From Nitrospira sp. SB0677_bin_15 (GTDB taxonomy: Bacteria; Nitrospirota; Nitrospiria; Nitrospirales; UBA8639), in the NCBI GenBank assembly GCA_009842645.1, contig VYFB01000085.1, forward strand, positions 1-51,607: DNA of 51,607 nucleotides, in the 5' to 3' direction. The notes under the pieces are model-generated. The model did no database searches. It saw nothing but the letters and a program-made list of their open reading frames with translations, and had not been told where the DNA came from. The translations under genes and the position numbers were made by a program. Of this stretch, positions 17,107 to 25,778 are shown one piece after another (position 1 is the first letter of the stretch; each line of letters opens with the position of its first letter).

Positions 17107-18093
17107 ATGTGGGTATATCTGAATAACCGGATCGTGCAAGCGGAACGGGCGCGGGTCTCCGTGTTCGATTCTGGGTTCCTGTACGGCGACGGCGTCTTCG
17201 AAACCGTCAGGGTTCATGACGGGCGACCGGTGTGGCTGGACCGCCACCTCGCACGGATCGCCGACGCCTGCAAACAGATCCGGCTGCCATTGCCTGACAA
17301 ACCATGGCTGGCGATTTTTCAGAAGGTCATCGACAAGAATCGCATGGACCATGCGTTGATCCGCCTGACGCTCTCCCGTGGACCAATGCGCCCCTCTCCC
17401 CTTTCCCCCTTCAGCGAGAAAGAGGGTAAGGGCCAGGCAATACTCCCCTCTCCCCTTTCCGCTTTCAGCGAGAAAGAGGGAGAGGGCCAGGCAATACTCC
17501 CCTCTCCCCTGGTGGGAGAGGGCCAGGGTGAGGGGGGCGAGAGGGGCCAGACCACCACGGTCGTCCTGTTTCACCGCCCCCTTCCGCACGTGACGCCTTC
17601 TCAACGGCGCAAGGGCATCAGGCTCACCCTCACGACAATTCGCAGGCTTTCGCCGCGTTCACATCCGACACAAGCCAAAACCCTGAACTATCTGAACAAT
17701 CTGTTGGCCAAACGGGAGGCGGCAGAATGTGGAGCCTTCGACGGGTTGATGGTCACAACGGACGGATACGTCGCCGAATGCTCGATGAACAACGTGTTTT
17801 TCATCAAGGACCGGACCCTGTACACGCCGTCACTGGCCTGTGGCGTCCTACCCGGGATTACCCGTGGAGTTGTGTTGGATATGGCCCCAGCCCTGGGGCT
17901 TCAACCCCGGGAAGGCCGCTACCGTCCGGCATTCCTGTACAAAGCAGATGAATGTTTTCTAACCGGCAGCGGGACCGGCATCCTTCCAGTCCAAGCCATC
18001 GACGGACATTCCTTCCCCGGACAAACAGCCCGTTCCCATGTCGCTGCCATTCAAACCCGCTACAATCACCTCCTGAAAGCACACGGTAGATAA
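17107..18093 (+). CDS. pabC: Aminodeoxychorismate lyase / class IV aminotransferase (PabC-like), containing an in-frame repeat insertion
   Basis: VSVFDSGFLYGDGVFETVRVHDGRPVWLDRHLARI; KTLNYLNNLLAKREA; DGYVAECSMNNVFFI; LACGVLPGITRGVVLD. Confidence 0.88.
   Translation: MWVYLNNRIVQAERARVSVFDSGFLYGDGVFETVRVHDGRPVWLDRHLARIADACKQIRLPLPDKPWLAIFQKVIDKNRMDHALIRLTLSRGPMRPSPLSPFSEKEGKGQAILPSPLSAFSEKEGEGQAILPSPLVGEGQGEGGERGQTTTVVLFHRPLPHVTPSQRRKGIRLTLTTIRRLSPRSHPTQAKTLNYLNNLLAKREAAECGAFDGLMVTTDGYVAECSMNNVFFIKDRTLYTPSLACGVLPGITRGVVLDMAPALGLQPREGRYRPAFLYKADECFLTGSGTGILPVQAIDGHSFPGQTARSHVAAIQTRYNHLLKAHGR
17388..17552. repeat. CCCCTCTCCC...GGGAGAGGG(CC)AGGGTGAGGGGG palindromic repeat inserted in-frame in pabC as three related units
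   Basis: CCCTCTCCCCTTTCCSCTTTCAGCGAGAAAGAGGG(T/A)(A/G)AGGGCCAGGCAATACT repeated twice, then CCCTCTCCCCTGGTGGGAGAGGGCCAGGGTGAGGGGG; same family is intergenic at about 12430, 25730, 29150, 38757. Confidence 0.88.
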
Positions 18094-18194
18094 ACCGGAA
18101 CGCTGACAGGGTAGGGCCGTCTACAGCGCTCGGAACAGAGTTTATTGGGGCTTATGGAAACAAGGCTATGCGCAGATCAGGCTGTGCCACTAAA

Positions 18195-18336
18195 GGAACC
18201 TCTGATTAAGTGCACTATCGGGCGCATGGTTGCGTTGTGTCCTCGCTCAACCCTCACCTATCTCCCTGATAAGCTTCGGGTTTCGCTCCGGGACGCCTTG
18301 CCCTGCATCCCGCTATCACACTTAATCAGAGGTTCC
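18195..18336. mobile_element. MITE-like element family A, copy 2 (142 bp, 18-bp TIRs, flanked by TAAA)
   Basis: GGAACCTCTGATTAAGTG ... CACTTAATCAGAGGTTCC; TAAA at 18191-18194 and 18337-18340. Confidence 0.88.
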
Positions 18337-18450
18337 TAAAGGCTTTATTAGCGAGTGGTTACGGCACCGGGAGTTGATTGGGTGATTGGAGTTGAGTTAT
18401 TTTAATAGACTGACGGAAACGTTTTTGTTGAGAATAGAAAAGAGGGTGCC

Positions 18451-19146
18451 GTGGCAGAAAAGCAGTCCGGATACCGGGACTATAGCTCTGGAGATATTGC
18501 TGCGTATAGTGTGACCGAGGCGTCCAGATATGTGCGTATTCCCGCACCAACTCTCCGCACATGGGTCGACGGACAATCTTATGGCGAACAATCTATGCGG
18601 TCACCTTTTCTCCCGCTGCTTGATGCACCTGAATATAACCCTACCCGACTTTCCTTTAATAATCTCATTGAGGTGTTTACGCTACGGGCATTAAGAACAA
18701 AGCACGGAATCTCTATTGGAGCGGCACGTGAAGCAATGGGGGTGGCGCAACAGTACTATCAAATTGATCGACTATTCCTTCGGCCAGAGGACTTACGAAC
18801 CCAGGCTGGCAAGTTGTTTCTTAAGAAGTATGGAGAACTCGTTAATCTCAACCGGTCATGCCAGCTTGCCATGGAAAAAGTTCTCAATGACTCTCTCGAA
18901 CGGATTGAACTTGATGACTCCAACCTCCCCATCCGCCTTTTCCCTATGGCCGGCGATACCAACAGAGTGATCGCCATCGACCCTTCCATTGCTTTTGGTC
19001 GTCCATTTATTGTCCGCAACGGCATCTCAACAATAGCTATTATTGATCGTCTTAATGCCAATGAAGACGAGGAGGAAATAGCGGAAGATTATGGCTTGTT
19101 GCCTGAGGAAATGAAGCAAGCAATTATCTACGAACAGGCAGCATAA
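18451..19146 (+). CDS. DUF433-type antitoxin with N-terminal MerR-like HTH
   Basis: YSVTEASRYVRIPAPTLRTWV... and C-terminal IDPSIAFGRPFIVRNGISTIAIIDRLNANEDEEEIAEDYGLLPEEMKQAI (DUF433-like). Confidence 0.75.
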   Translation: MAEKQSGYRDYSSGDIAAYSVTEASRYVRIPAPTLRTWVDGQSYGEQSMRSPFLPLLDAPEYNPTRLSFNNLIEVFTLRALRTKHGISIGAAREAMGVAQQYYQIDRLFLRPEDLRTQAGKLFLKKYGELVNLNRSCQLAMEKVLNDSLERIELDDSNLPIRLFPMAGDTNRVIAIDPSIAFGRPFIVRNGISTIAIIDRLNANEDEEEIAEDYGLLPEEMKQAIIYEQAA

Positions 19147-19148
19147 AC

Positions 19149-19565
19149 GTGATCTTTTTTACGGACCGTGATTTGGGTTCGTTATTTCCCAAGATTCTCT
19201 TAGCCGCAGGCATTCAAGTCGAAACATACAACGACCATTTCAAAGACAACGACCTATCTGATGAAAGCTGGTTGTCAGAGGTTGGTCGTAACGAATGGTG
19301 TGCTGTCTCAAAAGATAAACGTATACGCTACAGGCCCAATGAAAGGGAGGCAGTGATGCGGGCCGGTGTCGGTCTTTTTATCGTCATAGGGACAAACGCC
19401 ACCCATAAAGAACTTGCAAATAACTTCGTGGCTACTTACCAAAAGATAGAGATCTTCCTGGAAAAACATCATCCCCCATTCATTGCAAAAGTCTATCGAC
19501 CGTCCGCTAAAGAATCGCAAGGCAGAAATAAAGCAGGGCGCGTCGAGTTGTGGTACTCACCTTAA
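19149..19565 (+). CDS. PIN-like (DUF5615/VapC45-like) toxin
   Basis: IFFTDRDLGSLFPKILLAAGIQVETYNDHF...DESWLSEVGRNEWCAVSKDKRIRYRPNE; adjacent to DUF433 gene. Confidence 0.7.
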   Translation: MIFFTDRDLGSLFPKILLAAGIQVETYNDHFKDNDLSDESWLSEVGRNEWCAVSKDKRIRYRPNEREAVMRAGVGLFIVIGTNATHKELANNFVATYQKIEIFLEKHHPPFIAKVYRPSAKESQGRNKAGRVELWYSP

Positions 19566-19891
19566 TAGTCGGCATAGGGTCGAATGATCCAGCGTCTCTG
19601 GTTTTTTGCTCCCTCGCCCTCTGGGAGAGAGCCTGTCCTGAGCTTGTCGAAGAGCCTGCCCTGAGCCCGTCGAAGGGAGCCGTGGTGAGGGTGCCTTTCG
19701 TGTTTTCTGTCTTCATAGCCGCACAGTCCCTGCTCGGAGGCAGGGACACGCCTTAGGCAGCATAATCTGACAGATATCGAATAATTGATCTATGAGAAAA
19801 GCCCGCGGAAACCTTCAATGAAAACCTTTGCCCCTGGTGGAAGAGAACCTGCACCGGACTTGATCCAGGGGTTGGGTCCTGCTCGCGCAAA

Positions 19892-20001
19892 CATAGCATT
19901 GCTATGTTTGCTATTTTTTTGCTATGCAATGCTATGATTCCGCTATGAATTGCTGTGCTTTTGCTATGATTCATGCTATGTCATGCTATGATTTTGCTAT
20001 G
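19892..20001 (+). repeat. Helically phased array of the hexamer GCTATG (ten copies incl. two variants) preceded by perfect palindrome AAACATAGC-ATT-GCTATGTTT
   Basis: Hexamer starts at 19901, 19910 (GCTATT), 19921, 19931, 19942, 19952 (GCTGTG), 19963, 19975, 19985, 19996; spacings 9,11,10,11,10,11,12,10,11. Confidence 0.9.
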
Positions 20002-20250
20002 TTCCGCAAAACGGGCGGACAACGGGGAGGAACAGGACACGATCGCGCCCGAAGCCAGCTAGATATTCTCTCAACGCTCATCCTGCCTGTCCTGAGCGTA
20101 GTCGAAGGAAGCGTAGCGGAAGCGGAGTCGAAGGAGGCCTGTCGAAGAGAATGACTGAACACATACAATCCCCGATCCTCATCGAATCAAGGACGGGCTC
20201 TGATCGGTATCCAGTGTCGTTGCCTTTCCTCTTTCTGTCATCCTCGACAT

Positions 20251-20454
20251 TCATAATCGAGGATCCAGCTCGATTTCCCGGACTTCAGCGTCCTTCAAGA
20301 GGTCTTCGGCAACGCTGAAATACTCTCGGATGGCAACTTCAATATTCGCGAATGCCTCCGCTTCAGTTTTGCCCTGAGACCAACACCCGGGTAAGCCTGG
20401 CACGGACGCACTGTAGCCTTCGTCAGAGTGGTGCAGAGCGATTTTGTACTTCAT
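20251..20454 (-). CDS. HicB-like antitoxin (orphan); C-terminus and stop lie inside a dispersed palindromic repeat
   Basis: MKYKIALHHSDEGYSASVPGLPGCWSQGKTEAEAFANIEVAIREYFSV. Confidence 0.8.
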   Translation of the reverse strand: MKYKIALHHSDEGYSASVPGLPGCWSQGKTEAEAFANIEVAIREYFSVAEDLLKDAEVREIELDPRL

Positions 20455-20651
20455 GAAAACCTCCATGCGGTTATGCACCCCGTTGCGGCATGACAGCGCC
20501 TGCTCACCGGTGGAGAAACCTCCCGTACGAATAAACCCAAAAGATGGAAGGGGTTCCTGACCGGTGTCAACATGCCGTGCTGAGAACAATCATACTGGTC
20601 GTACCCATTGGATTTCGTCGGCACCGGCTACCGTCACAATTCCCCCGGGGA

Positions 20652-21059
20652 CTATGTAAACGGATTGATCACACGCAGACCGTTATAATCCTGTTCCGCA
20701 CCGAGATCTTCGGAATAGACGGCATCGCATCGTAAGACGCGCGCCGCGGCAAGAATGGCGCTGTCCCAGTAGGAGAGACTGAACCGGTCGCAGATAACAA
20801 AGGCCGCGCGCATGATGTCGAGTGTGATTATCTGAACAGGGAAACGCTGCATGGCTTCGGCGAAAGCCACTGCTTCGTCATGGGTTAACGCGCCAAGGCG
20901 TGAAGGGCGGGTGGATTGCACATAAAATTCCTGGAGCACTTGCACCGACAGAGCGAGATCAGTCGTACCAAGCAGCTCAAGTGCGCGGCTTCGTTTTCCT
21001 GCATCCTCCTCCGCAGTGCTGACGGCGTAGATCAGGACGTTGGTATCAAGGAAACGCAT
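20652..21059 (-). CDS. vapC: PIN-domain toxin VapC
   Basis: MRFLDTNVLIYAVS...LSVQVLQEFYVQSTR...FSLSYWDSAILAAARVLRCDAVYSEDLGAEQDYNGLRVINPF. Confidence 0.9.
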   Translation of the reverse strand: MRFLDTNVLIYAVSTAEEDAGKRSRALELLGTTDLALSVQVLQEFYVQSTRPSRLGALTHDEAVAFAEAMQRFPVQIITLDIMRAAFVICDRFSLSYWDSAILAAARVLRCDAVYSEDLGAEQDYNGLRVINPFT

Positions 21060-21309
21060 TACGCTCGTGCAATGCGTCACGCGGAAGATTATCGGCCGCT
21101 CGCAAGCCTCCGCCGCGAGTACGGATGGCCTCCAGCGTCTCGCCTTGAAGCCGGTGCAGGCGATCGAATTCCGTCTTGGGGATTTGCCCCCGAACCAGGG
21201 TAACAAGGTAAGCCCGAACAAGCGCCGAGACCGATGTTCCAGCCTCCGCCGCCTTGACACGGGACAGCCGATAGGTTTCCTCGTCGATAGATACGGTAAT
21301 GTTCTTCAT
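21046..21309 (-). CDS. vapB: VapB-like RHH antitoxin
   Basis: MKNITVSIDEETYRLSRVKAAEAGTSVSALVRAYL; overlaps vapC start. Confidence 0.85.
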   Translation of the reverse strand: MKNITVSIDEETYRLSRVKAAEAGTSVSALVRAYLVTLVRGQIPKTEFDRLHRLQGETLEAIRTRGGGLRAADNLPRDALHERNAFP

Positions 21310-21511
21310 GTTCACGCTTTCACAGTTTCCGTATTTCACAACATACAAAATTTGAATCCACTACGCAATGACCAAAAAGGCCGGTGGGTAGCGTCCGTCC
21401 ATCTGATTGGGGATTATATATTTAACTTGACGACTACAATATCTTGTTGTCAAAAACTAGGTTCAACGGTATTACCTACTATATGTTATGTCTGTCTAGT
21501 TAAACATATAA

Positions 21512-22432
21512 GTCCCCAAACTTGAATGCGCTGGTAGACCGCCAGTCAAACGGCGCGTTGATTTTAATCAGGGCGTCGATGCACGAATTCTCGCCAAATC
21601 TCCAATGTTCCTCCGGGAGATGTCTAGCATCTGCATCAGTCCGTTGCGCATAGCCTTCGATCACCTCGGAGTCCGCAAGGTCTACGAAACTGCTATCCGC
21701 ATGGCGGCTGACAACGGGATTACTTCATTGTCTAACTACATGCTCTATAATTTCATGGACACCCCAGCAGACTTATACGTCCGAATGCAACTTAACATCG
21801 CCCTGAACGAAGCATTGGGCATCCGTATTTGGTCATTTCCGATGCGCTATCAACCCGTGACCTTGAAAGACAGATCGCATGTTGGGGAAAACTGGAACCG
21901 GTATTATTTGCGATCGTTTCAGATTATGCTGCAAGCGACTCGCGGGATCGTTAGCGGGAACCCGTCCTTCTTTATGCGTGCCTACGGAGAGGACCGGCGG
22001 GCATTCGAACGGTTGTTACGGCTTCCCCATGCGTTCATTTTTCATCGAGAATACCATGAAAATGGACCTGGGCGTCCCGTGCGTGATGAATACGAGACTA
22101 TTCTCAAACGCTTTTCGGCGAACCAGGAACGGGAGTTGGTCCATCTTCTTTCTGGTCCAACAGACGCGAAAGGGCTCAGACGAGACCATTTCCGTCGGCT
22201 CGCAAACGACCGTGCTATTGACCCGCTCCTTCGGAAAGTTATGCCATTCTATATGCTGGACATAAAGGACAATTTGAAGACTGGTAGTGGTCAGGGGTTG
22301 ACGCTCTTCCCGGCGCTGAACCCAGACCCAGTCATGCCCGCAGAGGATGAGGTCGTTGAAGATGCTGGTCTTTTTGACCATGACCCCATGCTACAGCGAA
22401 AAAACACGTCACTTGTGAAGACAGCCAACTGA
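21512..22432 (+). pseudogene. 5'-truncated radical SAM protein (C-terminal part only)
   Basis: VDFNQGVDARILAK...PLRIAFDHLGVRKVYETAIRMAADNGITSLSNYMLYNFMDTPADLYVRMQLNIALNEALGIRIWSFPMRY; frame open only to TAA at 21509; no CxxxCxxC found upstream. Confidence 0.6.
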
Positions 22433-22453
22433 ACATTGTTTCGAGGCAACAAA

Positions 22454-23932
22454 ATGCCAGACACAGACACGCCGACATCACTGGTGGGGAACAATCTTTT
22501 TAGCCTCGTCACCACTGGCATGTACGACAATCCTTTAGCTATTTATCGCGAATATATCCAAAATGCTGCAGACGCTATCGCCGACGCAAGAAGCACCACA
22601 GACAGGACGGTCGAGATCGCTATCAACCTGCCGGCCTTGAGTGTGAAGATTCGCGACAGCGGGCCGGGTTTGGATCATGAAGCAGCGGTCAAGGCATTGC
22701 TGCCAATTGCTCACAGCCAGAAGCGGCCAGGAACCGACAGAGGATTTCGCGGGATCGGACGTTTATCGGGACTCGCCTTCGCCGAGTCGGTTACGTTCCT
22801 GACGCGCTCCGATGGGAAACAGCCAGTCACCCACATTGTCTGGGATGGCCCCAAACTCCGAAAACGCATCCTTGAGACCAAACAGACGGAACGTGCGATT
22901 AGAGAATGTGTCAGTATTGAGATTCTATCGGGGAACGGATACCCCGATCATTTCTTCGAGGTTGAGGTCAGCGGTATTGGGCGGCACGCGGCAGGCTTGA
23001 TACTTAACAAGGAAGCAGTCCGAACATACATTGGGGAAGTTTGTCCTGTTCCGATGCCGTTAAATTTTCCATTCGCGTCAGAAATCGAAAATTGCTTTGC
23101 AGAAAACAAGTCTCCGCTGTCGCTGGAGGTTGTCTTAGACGGCGAACTCACACCCATAACGCGACCTTATGGCGAGATGATTCGTTTTTCGAGGGACCGT
23201 GAGGACCACTTCAAAGAACTGGAAAAAATCTATATCCCCTCGGTAGACAATAATGGAAGCGCTGCCATAGGCTGGATCGCCCATTCATCCTACCTCGGTG
23301 CGATACCAAAAGACACTAGGATTCGGGGCATTCGCGCACGTGCAGGAAACATCCAGGTCGGCAATGAGTTCATATTCGATCGCCTCTTTCCAGAGGAGCG
23401 GTTCAACCGCTGGTGCGTCGGTGAGATTCATATAGTGGACCCGCGCATCGTCCCAAACGGACGGCGTGACTATTTTGAACCTGGTCCGCATACACGAAAC
23501 CTTGAAAATCAACTTACCGCCGTGCTCCACAAAATAGTGGCTCGATGTCGCCAGGCATCGGCGACACGTCACAAAGAGAGACTGTTTTTTTCCGCACTAT
23601 GTCATATGGAAGAAACCTATGATCTTGCAGTCTCCGGTTATTTACATACTAAAGATGCCAAAGCTTTGGTTGGACAGGCGTTGAGCCGTATTCAGAGCAT
23701 CCGGGAAAGCATCGACACCAAAAACGGCTATAACAAAGCTGAACTTGAGAAGCTGGATGCACTGGAGATGAAGTTGGGCAATTTCAAGGCTCGGCGCAGC
23801 CGGTCGCTGGGCGGAGATATCAGGGCTTCTGAAGCAACAACCTACCGAAAAGTTTTCCAGACCTTGGCGAAAGTCTCGCAATCCCCACAGGCTGCAAAAG
23901 AAATGATCGAAGCTATCCTGTCGCACTCATGA
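22454..23932 (+). CDS. Second HSP90/MORC-like GHKL ATPase
   Basis: N-box IYREYIQNAADAIADA; G1 IRDSGPGLDH; G2 TDRGFRGIGRLSGLAFAE. Confidence 0.75.
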   Translation: MPDTDTPTSLVGNNLFSLVTTGMYDNPLAIYREYIQNAADAIADARSTTDRTVEIAINLPALSVKIRDSGPGLDHEAAVKALLPIAHSQKRPGTDRGFRGIGRLSGLAFAESVTFLTRSDGKQPVTHIVWDGPKLRKRILETKQTERAIRECVSIEILSGNGYPDHFFEVEVSGIGRHAAGLILNKEAVRTYIGEVCPVPMPLNFPFASEIENCFAENKSPLSLEVVLDGELTPITRPYGEMIRFSRDREDHFKELEKIYIPSVDNNGSAAIGWIAHSSYLGAIPKDTRIRGIRARAGNIQVGNEFIFDRLFPEERFNRWCVGEIHIVDPRIVPNGRRDYFEPGPHTRNLENQLTAVLHKIVARCRQASATRHKERLFFSALCHMEETYDLAVSGYLHTKDAKALVGQALSRIQSIRESIDTKNGYNKAELEKLDALEMKLGNFKARRSRSLGGDIRASEATTYRKVFQTLAKVSQSPQAAKEMIEAILSHS

Positions 23933-24319
23933 CCTTGACTCATGCAACCTCATCGCTCCTTCAAGTATAAAGACCCCGAATCTCTGATCTGAATAGGAAA
24001 TTGCATGTGCTCAATAATACGTTGAAGGCCTTATATGCGTGAGCAACCATGTGGCAGATTCGACACAACAACCGTGTCGTTTTGCCTTTTTACCACACTT
24101 GCATAAAAGTCAACTTGTTGTAAAATCAAAAACCTTTCATAGTACAAAAATTGCATCATTATGAGATGTATAGGTTTGCCAAATATGTATGCTTGAGAAC
24201 GTCGCCGCACCAGTCTTGGGTAAACCACCAAAGCAGGGCCACGAGTGGGAGTATCTGAAGAATCGCAAGTGATGTTGTTCTATATTCTTTATTTTTAATC
24301 CTAAAAGGAGGAGGCCAAA

Positions 24320-24511
24320 ATGTTTCCGGGAGGTAAGCAAATAAATGATAAGGGACTTGGGAAACAGCTCAAGAAAGCCTCTAGCAAGCCCATGACAAAA
24401 AAGGAACGGACAGCACAGCGTATCTCATTCGTCTATGGTCAGATCGCGCACAAAGATGGACGAACAAAAGAAGAAATAGAGAAATCTCTTCGTGAACAAG
24501 GGCTAATATGA
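24320..24511 (+). CDS. Small basic protein translationally coupled to Fic protein (putative antitoxin)
   Basis: 63-aa ORF with AAAGGAGG Shine-Dalgarno, 4-nt overlap (ATGA) with the fic gene. Confidence 0.6.
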   Translation: MFPGGKQINDKGLGKQLKKASSKPMTKKERTAQRISFVYGQIAHKDGRTKEEIEKSLREQGLI

Positions 24512-25137
24512 TTCTATTTGATTTGGTGGGATATAACGAGGGACATCCAGCCTATCAAAAACTACATGCCAGCAATATAAACAGGCAATATGATTTCTTA
24601 GAAGCGATTGTCCACGCTGCGCTCGCCGTGAAACGCCCAATGATTTCAACGGCGATTATCAAGGCATTAAACTATCATGCCATTGCCTGTCTTCATATCA
24701 ATGCAGGGGAATATCGGCCTAGTTCTATAGGCGTTCGCGGGAGTAGCCGTCAATTTCCAGAACACTATCAAGTACCGGAACTGATGAATGATTTTATCAA
24801 TGTCGTTAATCGTCATTGGGATTCTACGGATTATCTCATGTTATCCGCTTATTGTCTTTGGCGATTAAATCATATCCACCCATTCGTCAATGGGAACGGT
24901 CGAACGGCTCGCGCCCTTTGCTACTTTGTTGTTTGTGCTAAATTGGGGGTGTGGTTGCACGGTAGACCTATTCTCCCTGAGTTAATTCACAGCAATCGTG
25001 ACAAATATGTAGCTCTACTTGAAAGCGTTGATGAAGCAGCAATGCATACTGAACGCGCTTACAATGCAAGCTTAACGTTCTTGGGTCAATTCATTGGAGA
25101 ATTACTGAGACAGCAATTAGCGTCAATTCGTCGCTGA
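24508..25137 (+). CDS. Fic/DOC family protein
   Basis: Canonical Fic motif HPFVNGNGRTAR. Confidence 0.88.
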   Translation: MILFDLVGYNEGHPAYQKLHASNINRQYDFLEAIVHAALAVKRPMISTAIIKALNYHAIACLHINAGEYRPSSIGVRGSSRQFPEHYQVPELMNDFINVVNRHWDSTDYLMLSAYCLWRLNHIHPFVNGNGRTARALCYFVVCAKLGVWLHGRPILPELIHSNRDKYVALLESVDEAAMHTERAYNASLTFLGQFIGELLRQQLASIRR

Positions 25138-25302
25138 TTGTCAGGATACTTAGGACGCCAAATCCTGACACCTTCATTTTTCCCATTTTCTTATACATCA
25201 CGAGGGCTTTTTCGCTTTTTCACCTCGCTCTTCGCCTAGCAATCGACACACGGTTAGGCTATAGTAAGAAACACACAGAGAAATATGCCAACTCAAAACA
25301 AA

Positions 25303-25656
25303 GGGGGTGACTGGCTTCGACGGGGATCAGGAGGTCAACGGTGCGTGTCGAGCTCTCGGAGTCTCGTTAAACCTTCGGGAACCTTATAATTGCCAACGAA
25401 GAATTGGCTCTCGCAGCGTAATCACGACTGCGACGTCTCCCCATGCTTTGTCTGCGGGCATGGATGAGGCGCTACTTCAGCAGGCTGGTCCAATGTTGGT
25501 GCTCAGCAACGGCGGATGAGATTTTTCTGGGCTAGCGAACGTTCTAAGCCGGTCAGTGGGCGTGGACGGTTGCGAATCTTAAAACATTGACTACACACGT
25601 AGGACCGTTGTGCTGAATATCTTCGGACGCGGGTTCAAACCCCGCCACCTCCACCA
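25303..25656 (+). ncRNA. ssrA: Transfer-messenger RNA (tmRNA), tag (A)ANEELALAA
   Basis: 5' GGGGGTGACTGGCTTCGACGGGG; tag ORF GCC AAC GAA GAA TTG GCT CTC GCA GCG TAA; 3' GGGTTCAAACCCCGCCACCTCCACCA. Confidence 0.96.
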
Positions 25657-25658
25657 AT

Positions 25659-25697
25659 AAGGCCTCTGGACTACTTGATCCGGAGGCCTTTTCTATT
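25659..25697 (+). terminator. Intrinsic terminator of ssrA
   Basis: AAGGCCTC...GAGGCCTTTTC stem-loop followed by a short T-rich tail. Confidence 0.7.
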
Positions 25698-25778
25698 GAA
25701 AGTGCATGGATGCACTCATTTGTTGACAATCCCCCCTCACCCCAGCCCTCTCCCACATAGGGGAGAGGGAGAAATGCG

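Noticed and set aside
19892-20001. CRISPR-like array interpretation of the GCTATG repeats
   Set aside because: Repeat (6 bp) and spacer (3-6 bp) lengths are far too short and no cas genes are present.
19924-20154. 76-aa ORF MQCYDSAMNCCAFAMIHAMSCYDFAMFRKTG over the GCTATG array
   Set aside because: The repeat spacing (about 10.5 bp) does not keep frame, so the apparent peptide periodicity is incidental; the rest is repeat-derived.
25307-25519. 70-aa ORF MTGFDGDQEVNGACRALGVSLNLREPYNCQRRIG...
   Set aside because: Lies entirely within ssrA (tmRNA); the real coding element is the ANEELALAA tag in another frame.
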